Virus record (IMG/VR): IMGVR_UViG_3300032092_000250
Coordinates: 1-24,078 of that record
Strand: one strand, 5' to 3'
Length of the DNA stretch: 24,078 bases
From: a virus
Made by a program: the position numbers and the translations under genes. The notes under the pieces are model-generated. The model did not search any database, was not told the DNA's origin, and saw nothing but the letters and a program-made list of their open reading frames with translations. Shown one piece after another: positions 6,955 through 12,281 of the stretch; position 1 is the stretch's first letter; each line of letters starts with the position of its first letter.

Positions 6955-7142
6955 CGCACTCTTCTTAAAGGTTGAATATCCTTTTCGGGTGGCGGTGGTA
7001 ACATCTTCTCGCTTGGTGGATTCCAGCCATATTTTTTCCAGATTGCTTGAACATCTGAACCAGAAGACCATTTAAAGTCTTTTGTTGGCACAGAAGGATA
7101 ACTAATCTTTGAATAGGGTGGTTTTTCTAACATATTGACCAT
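6951..7142 (-). CDS. Small protein of unknown function, WKKYGWNPPSE motif
   Basis: A 63-residue protein, last gene of the leftward early operon. It has a proline-rich N-terminus (EKPPYSKISYPSVP) and a central aromatic motif, AIWKKYGWNPPSE, followed by a polyproline stretch (LPPPPEKD) and a basic end (LRRVR). I know the KYGW-PPSE phrase from small phage proteins but no function. ATG 7142 overlaps the upstream gene by 16 bases; ATG 7133 is an alternative start. The lack of helices and high proline content suggest an extended binding peptide. Confidence 0.6.
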   Translation of the reverse strand: MVNMLEKPPYSKISYPSVPTKDFKWSSGSDVQAIWKKYGWNPPSEKMLPPPPEKDIQPLRRVR

Positions 7143-7441
7143 TCTCTTTCGTTTCTGCCTGAGTTTGATTTAACTGTATTACCAGTTGGCTCTATTAAAC
7201 CAATCACTTTCATTTCCTTTAACCGTCTGGCGACTTGATTGCCATCTAGGTTTGTCAAGGCGGCAATGCCATCTTTGCCCAAAGCACCATATTTTTTTAA
7301 GCATTCAAAGATGATGATGTGATGTTCCGAGGCTACTGGTTTTATGGCTTCTGCCGCCTCAAATGAAGTCATTGGGTCATTGGTTCTAACCCGTGGAAAC
7401 TCTAGAAAAATTTGCTCAAACATTCTTTTGTAGTCCATCAT
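7127..7441 (-). CDS. Winged-helix DNA-binding protein
   Basis: A 104-residue protein. From about residue 24 it reads as a winged helix: TSFEAAEAI, then a helix HIIIFECLKKYGALGKDGIA, then a likely recognition helix (GNQVARRLKEMKVIGLIEPTG) and a wing. Such proteins are frequent in phage early regions and may regulate transcription or act in replication. Two ATGs are adjacent; AGGAG lies three bases before the first (7441) and six before the second (7438), so the second is the better start. It is transcribed leftward after the SSB-like gene. Confidence 0.65.
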   Translation of the reverse strand: MMDYKRMFEQIFLEFPRVRTNDPMTSFEAAEAIKPVASEHHIIIFECLKKYGALGKDGIAALTNLDGNQVARRLKEMKVIGLIEPTGNTVKSNSGRNEREWSIC

Positions 7442-7484
7442 GTACTCCTAAAAGGTGGGGGTACTAACTGCTCGTCTGCAAGCT

Positions 7485-7495
7485 AGGAATTTCCT
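7485..7495. other. Short palindrome in the gap 7442-7518
   Basis: AGGAA-T-TTCCT is an 11-base dyad, flanked by outer arms TGCAA (7477-7481) and TTGCA (7496-7500) with a three-base bulge on one side. It lies in the 77-base gap between the SSB-like and winged-helix genes. It could be a protein-binding site or an RNA hairpin. The gap also holds the AGGAG ribosome site of the winged-helix gene and a G-run (7455-7460) opposite a C-run near 7508. Confidence 0.3.
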
Positions 7496-7518
7496 TTGCA
7501 CAGCTTTCCCCCCGTTAT

Positions 7519-7761
7519 TCAAAATGGTATATCGTCTTCGTCTTTTGGTAAACCTTGGTAACCCTCTTTTGGTTTTGGGTCATTGATATACGCCCAGCCA
7601 TCCCAACCACCCTTGATTAGCGGTGTCACATCTAGCTTTAACATATCCCCATTTTTGGTGTCAATTATTGAACCAATTTTTTGGTATCTGTTTTTCTGTT
7701 GACCATCTTTGTTCAGATAAGTGCCTTGAATGACGCTGATTTCTTTAAGTATTTTTGACAT
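7519..7761 (-). CDS. SSB-like small protein with acidic DDIPF tail
   Basis: An 80-residue protein. The strand pattern (ISVIQGTYLNKDGQQKNRYQKIG, IIDTKNGDMLKLDVTP) is compatible with half of an OB-fold. The C-terminus, PKDEDDIPF, copies the acidic tip ending in I-P-F that single-stranded DNA-binding proteins use to recruit partners. The gene lies directly downstream of an exonuclease and an annealing protein, which strengthens a role in ssDNA handling. It is much shorter than canonical SSB (about 110 residues to the end of the OB domain), so the assignment is tentative. GGAG lies seven bases before the ATG. Confidence 0.55.
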   Translation of the reverse strand: MSKILKEISVIQGTYLNKDGQQKNRYQKIGSIIDTKNGDMLKLDVTPLIKGGWDGWAYINDPKPKEGYQGLPKDEDDIPF

Positions 7762-7763
7762 TT

Positions 7764-8405
7764 TTATTCTCCAATGATTGATTTTAGGGACATGACTTTG
7801 GCATCTACTTCTGCCAAAAATTTAATAACTTCGTCTTCGGCTATTTTTAGCCAATCAGCATTACGATCAACCCGAAAAACGAAGACTTGTGCTTTGGCTG
7901 GCATCCGTGGGTCAAAGACCACGTAATCGCACCAAGACCTATCAGCACAGCGCATTTGCCACTGCATCTGTGCGTAGTACTTGGCATCCACTGGATTGCC
8001 GCCCTGTGCGTGAATCAACCAACATTCTAAAGCAGTGCTGGATGATGGGCATTTGATCTCAATCATGCCATCATCACCCACCAAACCATCAGGCGAGGCT
8101 CCAGACGCTTCAATATGAGGGTGAGGTATAAACCCAACTTCTTCAACCATTTCGCCCGTGAGCACCTCATAAGCGGCTCGAGCAAAAGGTTCTTGTTCCG
8201 TACCCCACTGCATTGCCGCATTGGAATAAGAATCAGCTCTAGTTTGGGTGATGCGCTCAAGTACAAGTTGTGTCATGTAATTGGTACGGTTAGTGCTGTA
8301 ACCAGTTTTTGTTTTCGCAAGCACATCAGCCAATCGGCTTGCTGTGACTTTGCCAAGACGCATGGCAAACCATTCGTCTGTGCCTTGGTCCATTGTTTCA
8401 ATCAT
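7764..8405 (-). CDS. YqaJ/lambda-type recombination exonuclease
   Basis: A 213-residue PD-(D/E)XK nuclease. The start at 8405 is chosen because it shares ATGA with the preceding stop, although the frame opens further upstream. Landmarks: QGTDEWFAMRLGKVTAS (7-23), the family signature of YqaJ; WGTEQE (67-72); SPDG with Asp106; and EIK with Glu116 and Lys118, the catalytic core. It should digest one strand from double-stranded DNA ends, leaving ssDNA for the annealing protein encoded just upstream. Together they form a phage recombination module comparable to lambda Red. All key residues are present. Confidence 0.9.
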   Translation of the reverse strand: MIETMDQGTDEWFAMRLGKVTASRLADVLAKTKTGYSTNRTNYMTQLVLERITQTRADSYSNAAMQWGTEQEPFARAAYEVLTGEMVEEVGFIPHPHIEASGASPDGLVGDDGMIEIKCPSSSTALECWLIHAQGGNPVDAKYYAQMQWQMRCADRSWCDYVVFDPRMPAKAQVFVFRVDRNADWLKIAEDEVIKFLAEVDAKVMSLKSIIGE

Positions 8406-8962
8406 AATTTTGCCTTTGCTTGATCTTTGGCTGCAATCACTCTCTTTTGCCATTCAGCATCACCATTGCAAGCGGCATAAGCGGCTTTGTAGGAGTTCTT
8501 CAAGCTGTCTTGATCAGTAGATGCCTCAATAGCCGCCAAATGATCTACGAGGGCATTTTCATTGATTGGTGGCTTTTCAATAACTGTTTTGCGTGTGGCG
8601 GCATTTCCGTCATCGTCCTCTGGTGCGATACCGCAAGCCGCCATGAGGCTATATCTCCGAGCATAAGTCAAAGCACTACCATAGCCCTGAGGGTCTTGCT
8701 TGCTGGCTGGTACGTGTAATTTGCCACATTCCAGCATCTCGCCTGATTCGTGGATAAATACAGTCTCTACAGTGACCCCGTTCATGTCCTCACTTGTTCT
8801 TTGAATAAGCGCAATGCCAGCCTCGTTCAAACCCTCAATAACAGCCTCTACGCAAGCACTGAGGTCTGCATATCTACTTTTAAAATGCGGGTTGGTGGAT
8901 GATTTAAGAGCAGGGCCAAATGCCTTTTGAGCCTTGACCAATGCGGTTGCTATATTTTTCAT
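8402..8962 (-). CDS. erf: ERF-family single-strand annealing protein
   Basis: A 186-residue protein starting at ATG 8962, which has GGAGAGG upstream; the longer frame to 9025 lacks support. The N-terminus (ALVKAQKAFGPALKSSTNPHFKSRYADLSA) and the signature GYGSALTYARRYSLMAACGI followed by an acidic EDDDGNAA are hallmarks of the ERF superfamily, whose founder is P22 Erf (204 residues). It anneals complementary ssDNA and is used for genome circularisation or recombination. The C-terminal 70 residues are less conserved and helical. The stop overlaps the exonuclease start by four bases, so the two are translationally coupled. Confidence 0.9.
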   Translation of the reverse strand: MKNIATALVKAQKAFGPALKSSTNPHFKSRYADLSACVEAVIEGLNEAGIALIQRTSEDMNGVTVETVFIHESGEMLECGKLHVPASKQDPQGYGSALTYARRYSLMAACGIAPEDDDGNAATRKTVIEKPPINENALVDHLAAIEASTDQDSLKNSYKAAYAACNGDAEWQKRVIAAKDQAKAKL

Positions 8963-8964
8963 GT

Positions 8965-9057
8965 TCAGCCTCTCCAAGCTAGTAATACGCCAATGCCGCC
9001 AAAGATAACAATGGCTAAAAAGCACTCAATAAGTGTTTGGATAATTTTGTGTTTCAT
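8965..9057 (-). CDS. 30-residue membrane peptide in the recombination operon
   Basis: A short leftward frame starting at ATG 9057, which overlaps the stop of the upstream gene as ATGA, and ending at TGA two bases before the ERF start. The product begins MKHKIIQTLIECFLAIVIFG and is one membrane segment ending LLAWRG. The tight packing supports translation, and the ERF ribosome site (GGAGAGG) lies in its last codons. Function unknown; it may act mainly as a translation-coupling leader. Confidence 0.5.
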   Translation of the reverse strand: MKHKIIQTLIECFLAIVIFGGIGVLLAWRG

Positions 9058-9314
9058 GATGCCTCGCAAGAGTAAAAGTGACGTTTTGTTTCATCCATCA
9101 AACGCTTGTATTCGTCATTAGGGATGTCGTAAGTGATGTGCTTGCCTTGAGAGTTAAAAACAAACACATCAAACATTTCTGCATAGTCGTAGTCATAGGG
9201 ATAGTTATTTTGTGCTGGTAAATGGTCATAACCAATGGTTACGACTTCAACAGTCTCGCCATCATCAAATGAAACTGCGTCTTGAAAATAATACTGGAGT
9301 TTGAGATCAGTCAT
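9054..9314 (-). CDS. Acidic protein of unknown function
   Basis: An 86-residue acidic protein, rich in Asp and Tyr (NNYPYDYDYAEMFDVFVF), with no recognised domain. The pattern of strands (LKLQYYFQDAV, EVVTIGYD, DVFVFNSQGKHITYDI) and a final helix (YKRLMDETKRHFY) suggests a small alpha/beta fold. AAGG lies about ten bases before its ATG. Second gene of the leftward early operon. Early acidic phage proteins are sometimes inhibitors of host DNA-binding enzymes, but nothing here shows it. Confidence 0.6.
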   Translation of the reverse strand: MTDLKLQYYFQDAVSFDDGETVEVVTIGYDHLPAQNNYPYDYDYAEMFDVFVFNSQGKHITYDIPNDEYKRLMDETKRHFYSCEAS

Positions 9315-9326
9315 TTTTTGATTACC

Positions 9327-9524
9327 TTATGCGAATTCAACATGGTGCATTTCGTAATAGGCCTGTGCATCTTCCGCAGTTGATGCCTCCCATTCACGGC
9401 AGATAGCAACTTCATGACCATTGTTGAAAACAGCAATCCAAGCGGCAGGGATTGTGCAATTCAAGCGATGATTGAAATACTCAGCCTTTAGATAAACTTC
9501 GGTAATTTTGATTTGTTTACGCAT
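9327..9524 (-). CDS. Small protein of unknown function, first leftward early gene
   Basis: A 65-residue protein opening the leftward operon, about 40 bases downstream of the predicted promoter start. It has a strong AGGAG ribosome site. The sequence shows strands (IKITEVYLKAEYFN, AAWIAVFNNGHEVAICREW) followed by a helix (TAEDAQAYYEMHHVEF), compatible with a small alpha/beta protein. It is not repressor-like: no HTH is visible. Function unknown. Confidence 0.6.
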   Translation of the reverse strand: MRKQIKITEVYLKAEYFNHRLNCTIPAAWIAVFNNGHEVAICREWEASTAEDAQAYYEMHHVEFA

Positions 9525-9570
9525 TTTGATTTCTCCTAAAAAGACCCCGAGAAGTTCAGGGCATGTGTGT

Positions 9571-9598
9571 ATTGTATAGGGTTCTTAACAGTTATCAA
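9571..9598 (-). promoter_or_regulatory. Leftward early promoter
   Basis: On the minus strand: -35 TTGATA (9598-9593), a 16-base spacer, and -10 TACAAT (9576-9571). Each box matches the sigma-70 consensus at five of six positions. Transcription would begin near 9563 and give a leader of about 40 bases before the first gene of the recombination operon. This is the best promoter match I found in the window. Confidence 0.6.
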
Positions 9599-9616
9599 GA
9601 CTTTTTTATCAGTTTT

Positions 9617-9636
9617 TATTAGGACTTTCCCTAATA
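9617..9636. promoter_or_regulatory. Candidate operator dyad in the divergent control region
   Basis: Perfect seven-base arms TATTAGG (9617-9623) and CCTAATA (9630-9636) separated by six bases. The dyad lies between the leftward promoter and the Cro-like gene, and its right arm overlaps a possible rightward -10 box (TAATAT, 9632-9637). Size, symmetry and place fit an operator for a small HTH dimer such as the product encoded at 9671. A second -10-like box (TATAGT, 9654-9659) lies closer to the gene and would give a nearly leaderless message. No good rightward -35 box is visible. Confidence 0.5.
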
Positions 9637-9670
9637 TAAAAATTCTCGTTTTGTATAGTAAAATGCACTG

Positions 9671-9829
9671 ATGTCAAAAGATGATGCAATTTTAAAAGCT
9701 GGTTCACAAGCCGCCCTTGCAAGGTTGCTTGGCGTGACTCGAGGTGCTGTTTCCCAATGGAAGCATCTGCCAAAAGGTCGGCTGTATCAGCTCATGGTCA
9801 TAAGGCCAGAATGGTTCAATCGTTTATAA
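9671..9829 (+). CDS. Cro/YdaS-like HTH regulator
   Basis: A 52-residue protein from ATG 9671 to TAA 9827-9829. Residues 12-31 (SQAALARLLGVTRGAVSQWK) form a clear helix-turn-helix of the Cro/YdaS kind, followed by the typical LPKGRLYQLMVIRPEWF tail in which short Cro-type proteins end. It probably represses one or both of the divergent early units by binding the dyad just upstream. No ribosome site is obvious before the ATG, which fits a short-leader or leaderless message. No CI-like repressor gene faces it in this window. Confidence 0.75.
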   Translation: MSKDDAILKAGSQAALARLLGVTRGAVSQWKHLPKGRLYQLMVIRPEWFNRL

Positions 9830-9848
9830 TTTTTTTGAAACACGGCTA

Positions 9849-9870
9849 GGTTGGGAGTTGCTACCCAACC
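9849..9870 (+). other. Hairpin in the leader between regulator and replication gene
   Basis: Stem GGTTGGG / CCCAACC (seven base pairs) with the eight-base loop AGTTGCTA, 19 bases after the regulator stop. No T-run follows. A weaker outer pair GAAAAGA / TCTTTTC lies downstream (from 9871). The 108-base gap 9830-9937 holds no gene that I can see. The hairpin may control expression of the replication gene or serve as a binding site. Confidence 0.4.
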
Positions 9871-9937
9871 GAAAAGAGTTATCCCTTCTCCTGCCGATTG
9901 TTTCTTTTCAAAGGGTGTTTTAAAAAGGTAAAAATAA

Positions 9938-10708
9938 GTGCATTACTACACATTTAACATCGGTGACTATCGAGGTGCAACTGCACATCTTTCAAACGAA
10001 GAAGACCTTGCTTACAGAAGACTTCTTGATATGTATTACGACACAGAAAAAAAAATCCCAGCAGATAGCCAATGGGTTGCCAGACGCTTGCGTTTGGATA
10101 GTAAAGTAATTGAAATTGTGTTGGCTGATATGTTTGAAAAACAAGAGGATGGTTGGTTTCATGCTCGTTGTCATGATGTGATTGCTCAATATCATGCAAT
10201 GGCAGAAAAGAACAGGAAGAATGGTAAGTTAGGTGGTAGAAAAAAGAACCCAGTGGGTAACCAAGTGGCAAGCGACTCGGAACCCATCGCTAAGGCAACT
10301 AATAACCAAGAACTAATAACCAAGAACCAAGTTAATACATCTATATGTCCACCTGAGGGTGAACTTGAGCAAAAACTGCCTGATTGTGAACACAAGGCAG
10401 TCATCAGTCTTTATCACGAACACTTGCCAACATTGAGGAAAGTTGAGGTCTGGAATACAACCAGACATGGATATTTGAGGCAGAGATGGCGAGAGGTAGC
10501 GATTGAGTTATCTCAAGGCAAAACAATTCAGACTGAAGATGTGCTGAGCTGGTGGGAAGACTTTTTTAAACATATTTCACATTCAAAATTCTTAACTGGC
10601 AAAGTAAACAGTAAAGATGGTCGGGCATTTACAGCCGACCTAGAGTGGATACTTAAACCAAGCAATTTTGCGAAAATCGTAGAGGGAAAATACCATGGCA
10701 CTAACTAA
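9938..10708 (+). CDS. DUF1376 replication protein (YdaU-like)
   Basis: A 256-residue protein starting at GTG 9938, with AAAAAGG ten bases upstream. The N-terminal 85 residues (YYTFNIGDYRGATAHLSNEE, then AYRRLLDMYYDTEKKIP, then VARRLRLDSKVIEIVL) are the DUF1376 domain typical of phage replication proteins such as YdaU. A basic, low-complexity linker follows (RKNGKLGGRKKNP, then NNQELITKNQ). The C-terminal domain (about 150-256) is helical with WREVAIELSQGKT and RAFTADLEWILKPSNFAKI, as in replication-initiator or helicase-loader C-termini. It probably marks the phage origin and recruits host replication proteins. No helicase gene is next to it. Confidence 0.8.
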   Translation: MHYYTFNIGDYRGATAHLSNEEDLAYRRLLDMYYDTEKKIPADSQWVARRLRLDSKVIEIVLADMFEKQEDGWFHARCHDVIAQYHAMAEKNRKNGKLGGRKKNPVGNQVASDSEPIAKATNNQELITKNQVNTSICPPEGELEQKLPDCEHKAVISLYHEHLPTLRKVEVWNTTRHGYLRQRWREVAIELSQGKTIQTEDVLSWWEDFFKHISHSKFLTGKVNSKDGRAFTADLEWILKPSNFAKIVEGKYHGTN

Positions 10709-10925
10709 TTTCAAATACCAAAACAATCAGATTGACGAAACAAACCACTCTTTATGCAGTGTTACTGGTTGTGGCAATCGTTGGTCGGTTCATATGGAAG
10801 GTCAGCGACCGATGTGTTCAGAACATCAATGGTCCGATAAAAAACCAGCAATAAAGCGAGACATTACTGTTGCAAACTTCACTAAACTACCTGTTCAGCA
10901 CTGGCAAGATGACGAGGTTTTTTGA
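10695..10925 (+). CDS. Small zinc-binding protein (C-x4-C, C-x2-H)
   Basis: A 76-residue protein overlapping the end of the replication gene by 14 bases. Residues Cys21, Cys26, Cys41 and His44 form a plausible zinc knuckle (CSVTGCGNRW, then PMCSEHQW). The rest is polar. I have seen the pattern CS-x-GC-x-RWSV in small proteins of phage replication operons, but without known function. A role as accessory factor of replication is inferred only from its place. Its stop overlaps the next ATG (TGATG, 10923-10927). Confidence 0.65.
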   Translation: MALTNFKYQNNQIDETNHSLCSVTGCGNRWSVHMEGQRPMCSEHQWSDKKPAIKRDITVANFTKLPVQHWQDDEVF

Positions 10926-11188
10926 TGTATGACCACAAATCCTTGTTGGACAAAAGACGGGAAGGCCAAGAATTTAGCCTTGCTGACATCAACAGAGCAT
11001 TGCGAGATGCTGGAGACCTTGAGCCAGAGCGAAGCGAGGGAGTGGATAAAACGTTATCGCAAGAAACGACTAGAGCTGGGCAAGCAGGAAGCCCAAGCAT
11101 GGTGGGAAGGTGTCAAGATGGACATCAGAAAAAAACGTGGGCAGGATGGTCACGATACCTTGATTACCAACATGAGGCAACAAAATGA
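10925..11188 (+). CDS. Small protein, frame A of an overlapping pair
   Basis: An 87-residue frame with ATG 10925 coupled to the preceding stop (TGATG) and a GAGG site seven bases upstream. Its stop is coupled to the nuclease start (ATGA at 11185). The first 35 residues (MYDHKSLLDKRREGQEFSLA, then DINRALRDAGDLEP) look like a genuine helical phage protein. The remaining 50 are low in pattern (TLSQETTRAGQAGSPSM) and resemble an out-of-frame reading. Either this gene is real throughout, or its first part was once joined to the frame-B protein. Function unknown. Confidence 0.45.
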   Translation: MYDHKSLLDKRREGQEFSLADINRALRDAGDLEPERSEGVDKTLSQETTRAGQAGSPSMVGRCQDGHQKKTWAGWSRYLDYQHEATK

Positions 11189-11207
11189 GACGAGCCGCTC
11201 GGGTTGA
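10929..11207 (+). CDS. Small helical basic protein, frame B of an overlapping pair
   Basis: A 92-residue frame lying in the +1 register relative to frame A. Its first 25 residues look like a shadow, but from the internal ATG at 11007 it reads as a convincing helical basic protein (MLETLSQSEAREWIKRYRKK, then EAQAWWEGVKMDIRKKRGQ), a type I associate with small proteins of phage replication operons. The true start may therefore be 11007, with 66 residues. The end overlaps the nuclease gene by 23 bases. Function unknown; the basic face suggests nucleic-acid contact. Confidence 0.5.
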   Translation: MTTNPCWTKDGKAKNLALLTSTEHCEMLETLSQSEAREWIKRYRKKRLELGKQEAQAWWEGVKMDIRKKRGQDGHDTLITNMRQQNETSRSG

Positions 11208-11451
11208 TGCAAATCAAGAGCAAATTGTTAGTGCGCTTCGTGCCGCTGGTGCGTATGTTTGGATTATTGGCCTACCTGTGGATTTGCTTGTGGGATATAA
11301 AAACCATACTTTTCTTGTAGAGATCAAAACAGACTCCAAAAAACGTTTAACGGGGTTGCAAGCGGATTTTTTTGAAAATTGGTCAGGTAATACCTTGGCA
11401 AGAATTGACAGCCCTGAAGCGGCTTTGAGAATGATTGGAGTTATAAAATGA
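11185..11451 (+). CDS. Small PD-(D/E)XK nuclease (VRR-NUC/resolvase-like)
   Basis: An 88-residue protein. Glu12 in an N-terminal helix (NQEQIVSALRAAG), Asp33 in LPVDLLVGY and the pair Glu46-x-Lys48 in FLVEIK form the compact nuclease core of the VRR-NUC / archaeal-resolvase-like group. LTGLQADFFENW follows as the expected helix, resembling the T-x-x-Q-x-x-F pattern of such enzymes. It is near the minimum size for the fold but appears complete. It may resolve branched DNA or nick DNA during replication and packaging. It is coupled to the preceding frame (ATGA) and overlaps the next gene by four bases. Confidence 0.7.
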   Translation: MRRAARVDANQEQIVSALRAAGAYVWIIGLPVDLLVGYKNHTFLVEIKTDSKKRLTGLQADFFENWSGNTLARIDSPEAALRMIGVIK

Positions 11452-11777
11452 AACCAGAAGAAGCAGCCCAAACAATCAGAGATAAAGCACCAGCTTATGG
11501 AGAAGCCAAAGCACAAAGGGTGTACCTTGAAGAATTCCGTAAGTCCAAAAAAGCCCTGCTGATGAAAGATGCACTAAAACTTGGAGTAGAAGCGGCAAAT
11601 GCACAGGAGAGAGAAGCATACGCAGACCCAGCTTATCACCAATTACTCAAAGGTCTAGCACTGGCAATCGAGCAAGAGGAGACCCTAAAATGGGAACTTG
11701 AGGCGGCAAGGCTTGACATAGAAATTTGGCGAACTAGAGAAGCAACTAACAGGATGCAAGATAGGTCGCACCAATGA
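11448..11777 (+). CDS. Helical protein, KAxRVYLEEFRKSKKALLMK type
   Basis: A 109-residue, almost wholly helical protein rich in Glu, Lys and Ala. The motif RVYLEEFRKSKKALLMKDAL and the later QEREAYADPAYHQLLKGL are shared with small proteins that I recall from many phage replication operons; I know no assigned function. Overlaps of four bases on both sides (ATGA at 11448 and at 11774) place it firmly in this operon between a nuclease and a zinc-ribbon protein. A DNA replication or recombination accessory role is inference. Confidence 0.65.
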   Translation: MKPEEAAQTIRDKAPAYGEAKAQRVYLEEFRKSKKALLMKDALKLGVEAANAQEREAYADPAYHQLLKGLALAIEQEETLKWELEAARLDIEIWRTREATNRMQDRSHQ

Positions 11778-11959
11778 AATGCCCAGAATGTGGGACATGG
11801 ACAATCGTAAAAGAAACCAGAACAAGCACAACAAACACACGCAGACGCAGGCTTGAATGTGCAAATGAACACAGATTCACTACTTTGGAGACCATAATTG
11901 TTTCAAAAACACCAATACGTCAGAAGCAAAAAACTATTAAAACTGGTAGCAAGTCTTGA
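11774..11959 (+). CDS. NrdR-like zinc-ribbon protein
   Basis: A 61-residue protein. Cys3, Cys6, Cys29 and His33 form a zinc ribbon, and the surrounding sequence (MKCPECGTWTIVKETRTSTT, then RRRRLECANEHRFTTLE) follows the zinc-ribbon half of the ribonucleotide-reductase repressor NrdR (C-P-x-C, then RRRRxC, then RFTTxE). The ATP-cone half is absent, so it cannot be a full NrdR. It may bind DNA or act as a small transcription factor of the phage. ATGA overlap with the gene before. Confidence 0.65.
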   Translation: MKCPECGTWTIVKETRTSTTNTRRRRLECANEHRFTTLETIIVSKTPIRQKQKTIKTGSKS

Positions 11960-12221
11960 TTGTCAACTCTGCGGCTCAAACCATTTTGTTCAAGCGGCTC
12001 ATACAAATTGGGGCGGTGGTAAAGGCAGAAGCATCAAAGCTGATGATAATTTAACCGCCGCATTGTGCATGACTTGCCATTACGAAATTGATGCAGGGGC
12101 TAAATGGTCGAAAGTGGAAAGACAAGAGGCGTGGCAAACAGCACACCACAAAACAGTGCAGTTATTGTTGCAAACAAACCAATGGCCTGTTGACATACCT
12201 ATACCAAACACAGCAAAATGA
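11898..12221 (+). CDS. HNH/DUF968-like protein with TTG start
   Basis: A 107-residue protein. Cys22 and Cys25 (CQLCG), then VQAAHTNWGGGKGRSIKADD, then LCMTCHYEID give the Cys-Cys, His, Cys-His layout of DUF968/HNH-type phage nucleases, which are thought to serve in recombination. No ATG precedes the first cysteine motif. TTG 11898 is the likely start because GGAG lies seven bases before it (11887-11890), even though this makes a 62-base overlap with the zinc-ribbon gene. It is the last gene of the replication operon. The fold call is moderate; nuclease activity is inferred. Confidence 0.65.
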   Translation: MFQKHQYVRSKKLLKLVASLDCQLCGSNHFVQAAHTNWGGGKGRSIKADDNLTAALCMTCHYEIDAGAKWSKVERQEAWQTAHHKTVQLLLQTNQWPVDIPIPNTAK

Positions 12222-12250
12222 ATACGCTGACAGTTGCCATTGCCAGCTTT

Positions 12251-12272
12251 GGGGCTTCGGCCCCTTTTTTTT
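12251..12272 (+). terminator. Intrinsic terminator with UUCG tetraloop
   Basis: Stem GGGGC / GCCCC closed by the very stable C(UUCG)G loop and followed by eight T residues (12265-12272). It lies 29 bases after the HNH-like gene and just before the ParB-like gene, whose GAGGA ribosome site overlaps the end of the T-run. It should stop most rightward early transcription at the end of the replication operon. Confidence 0.85.
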
Positions 12273-12281
12273 GAGGACACT

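Noticed and set aside
8406-8453. N-terminal extension of the exonuclease
   Set aside because: The extra 16 residues are the reverse reading of the end of ERF; ATG 8405 is coupled and starts at the conserved region.
8963-9025. N-terminal extension of ERF
   Set aside because: It covers the 30-codon peptide in another frame; GGAGAGG is placed for ATG 8962.
9825-9830. TATAAT hexamer at the end of the Cro-like gene
   Set aside because: No -35 box at a suitable distance; it is formed by the TTA codon and TAA stop.
9830-9937. Possible tRNA or other structured RNA gene
   Set aside because: No cloverleaf or TpsiC-like box could be built; only a simple hairpin is present.
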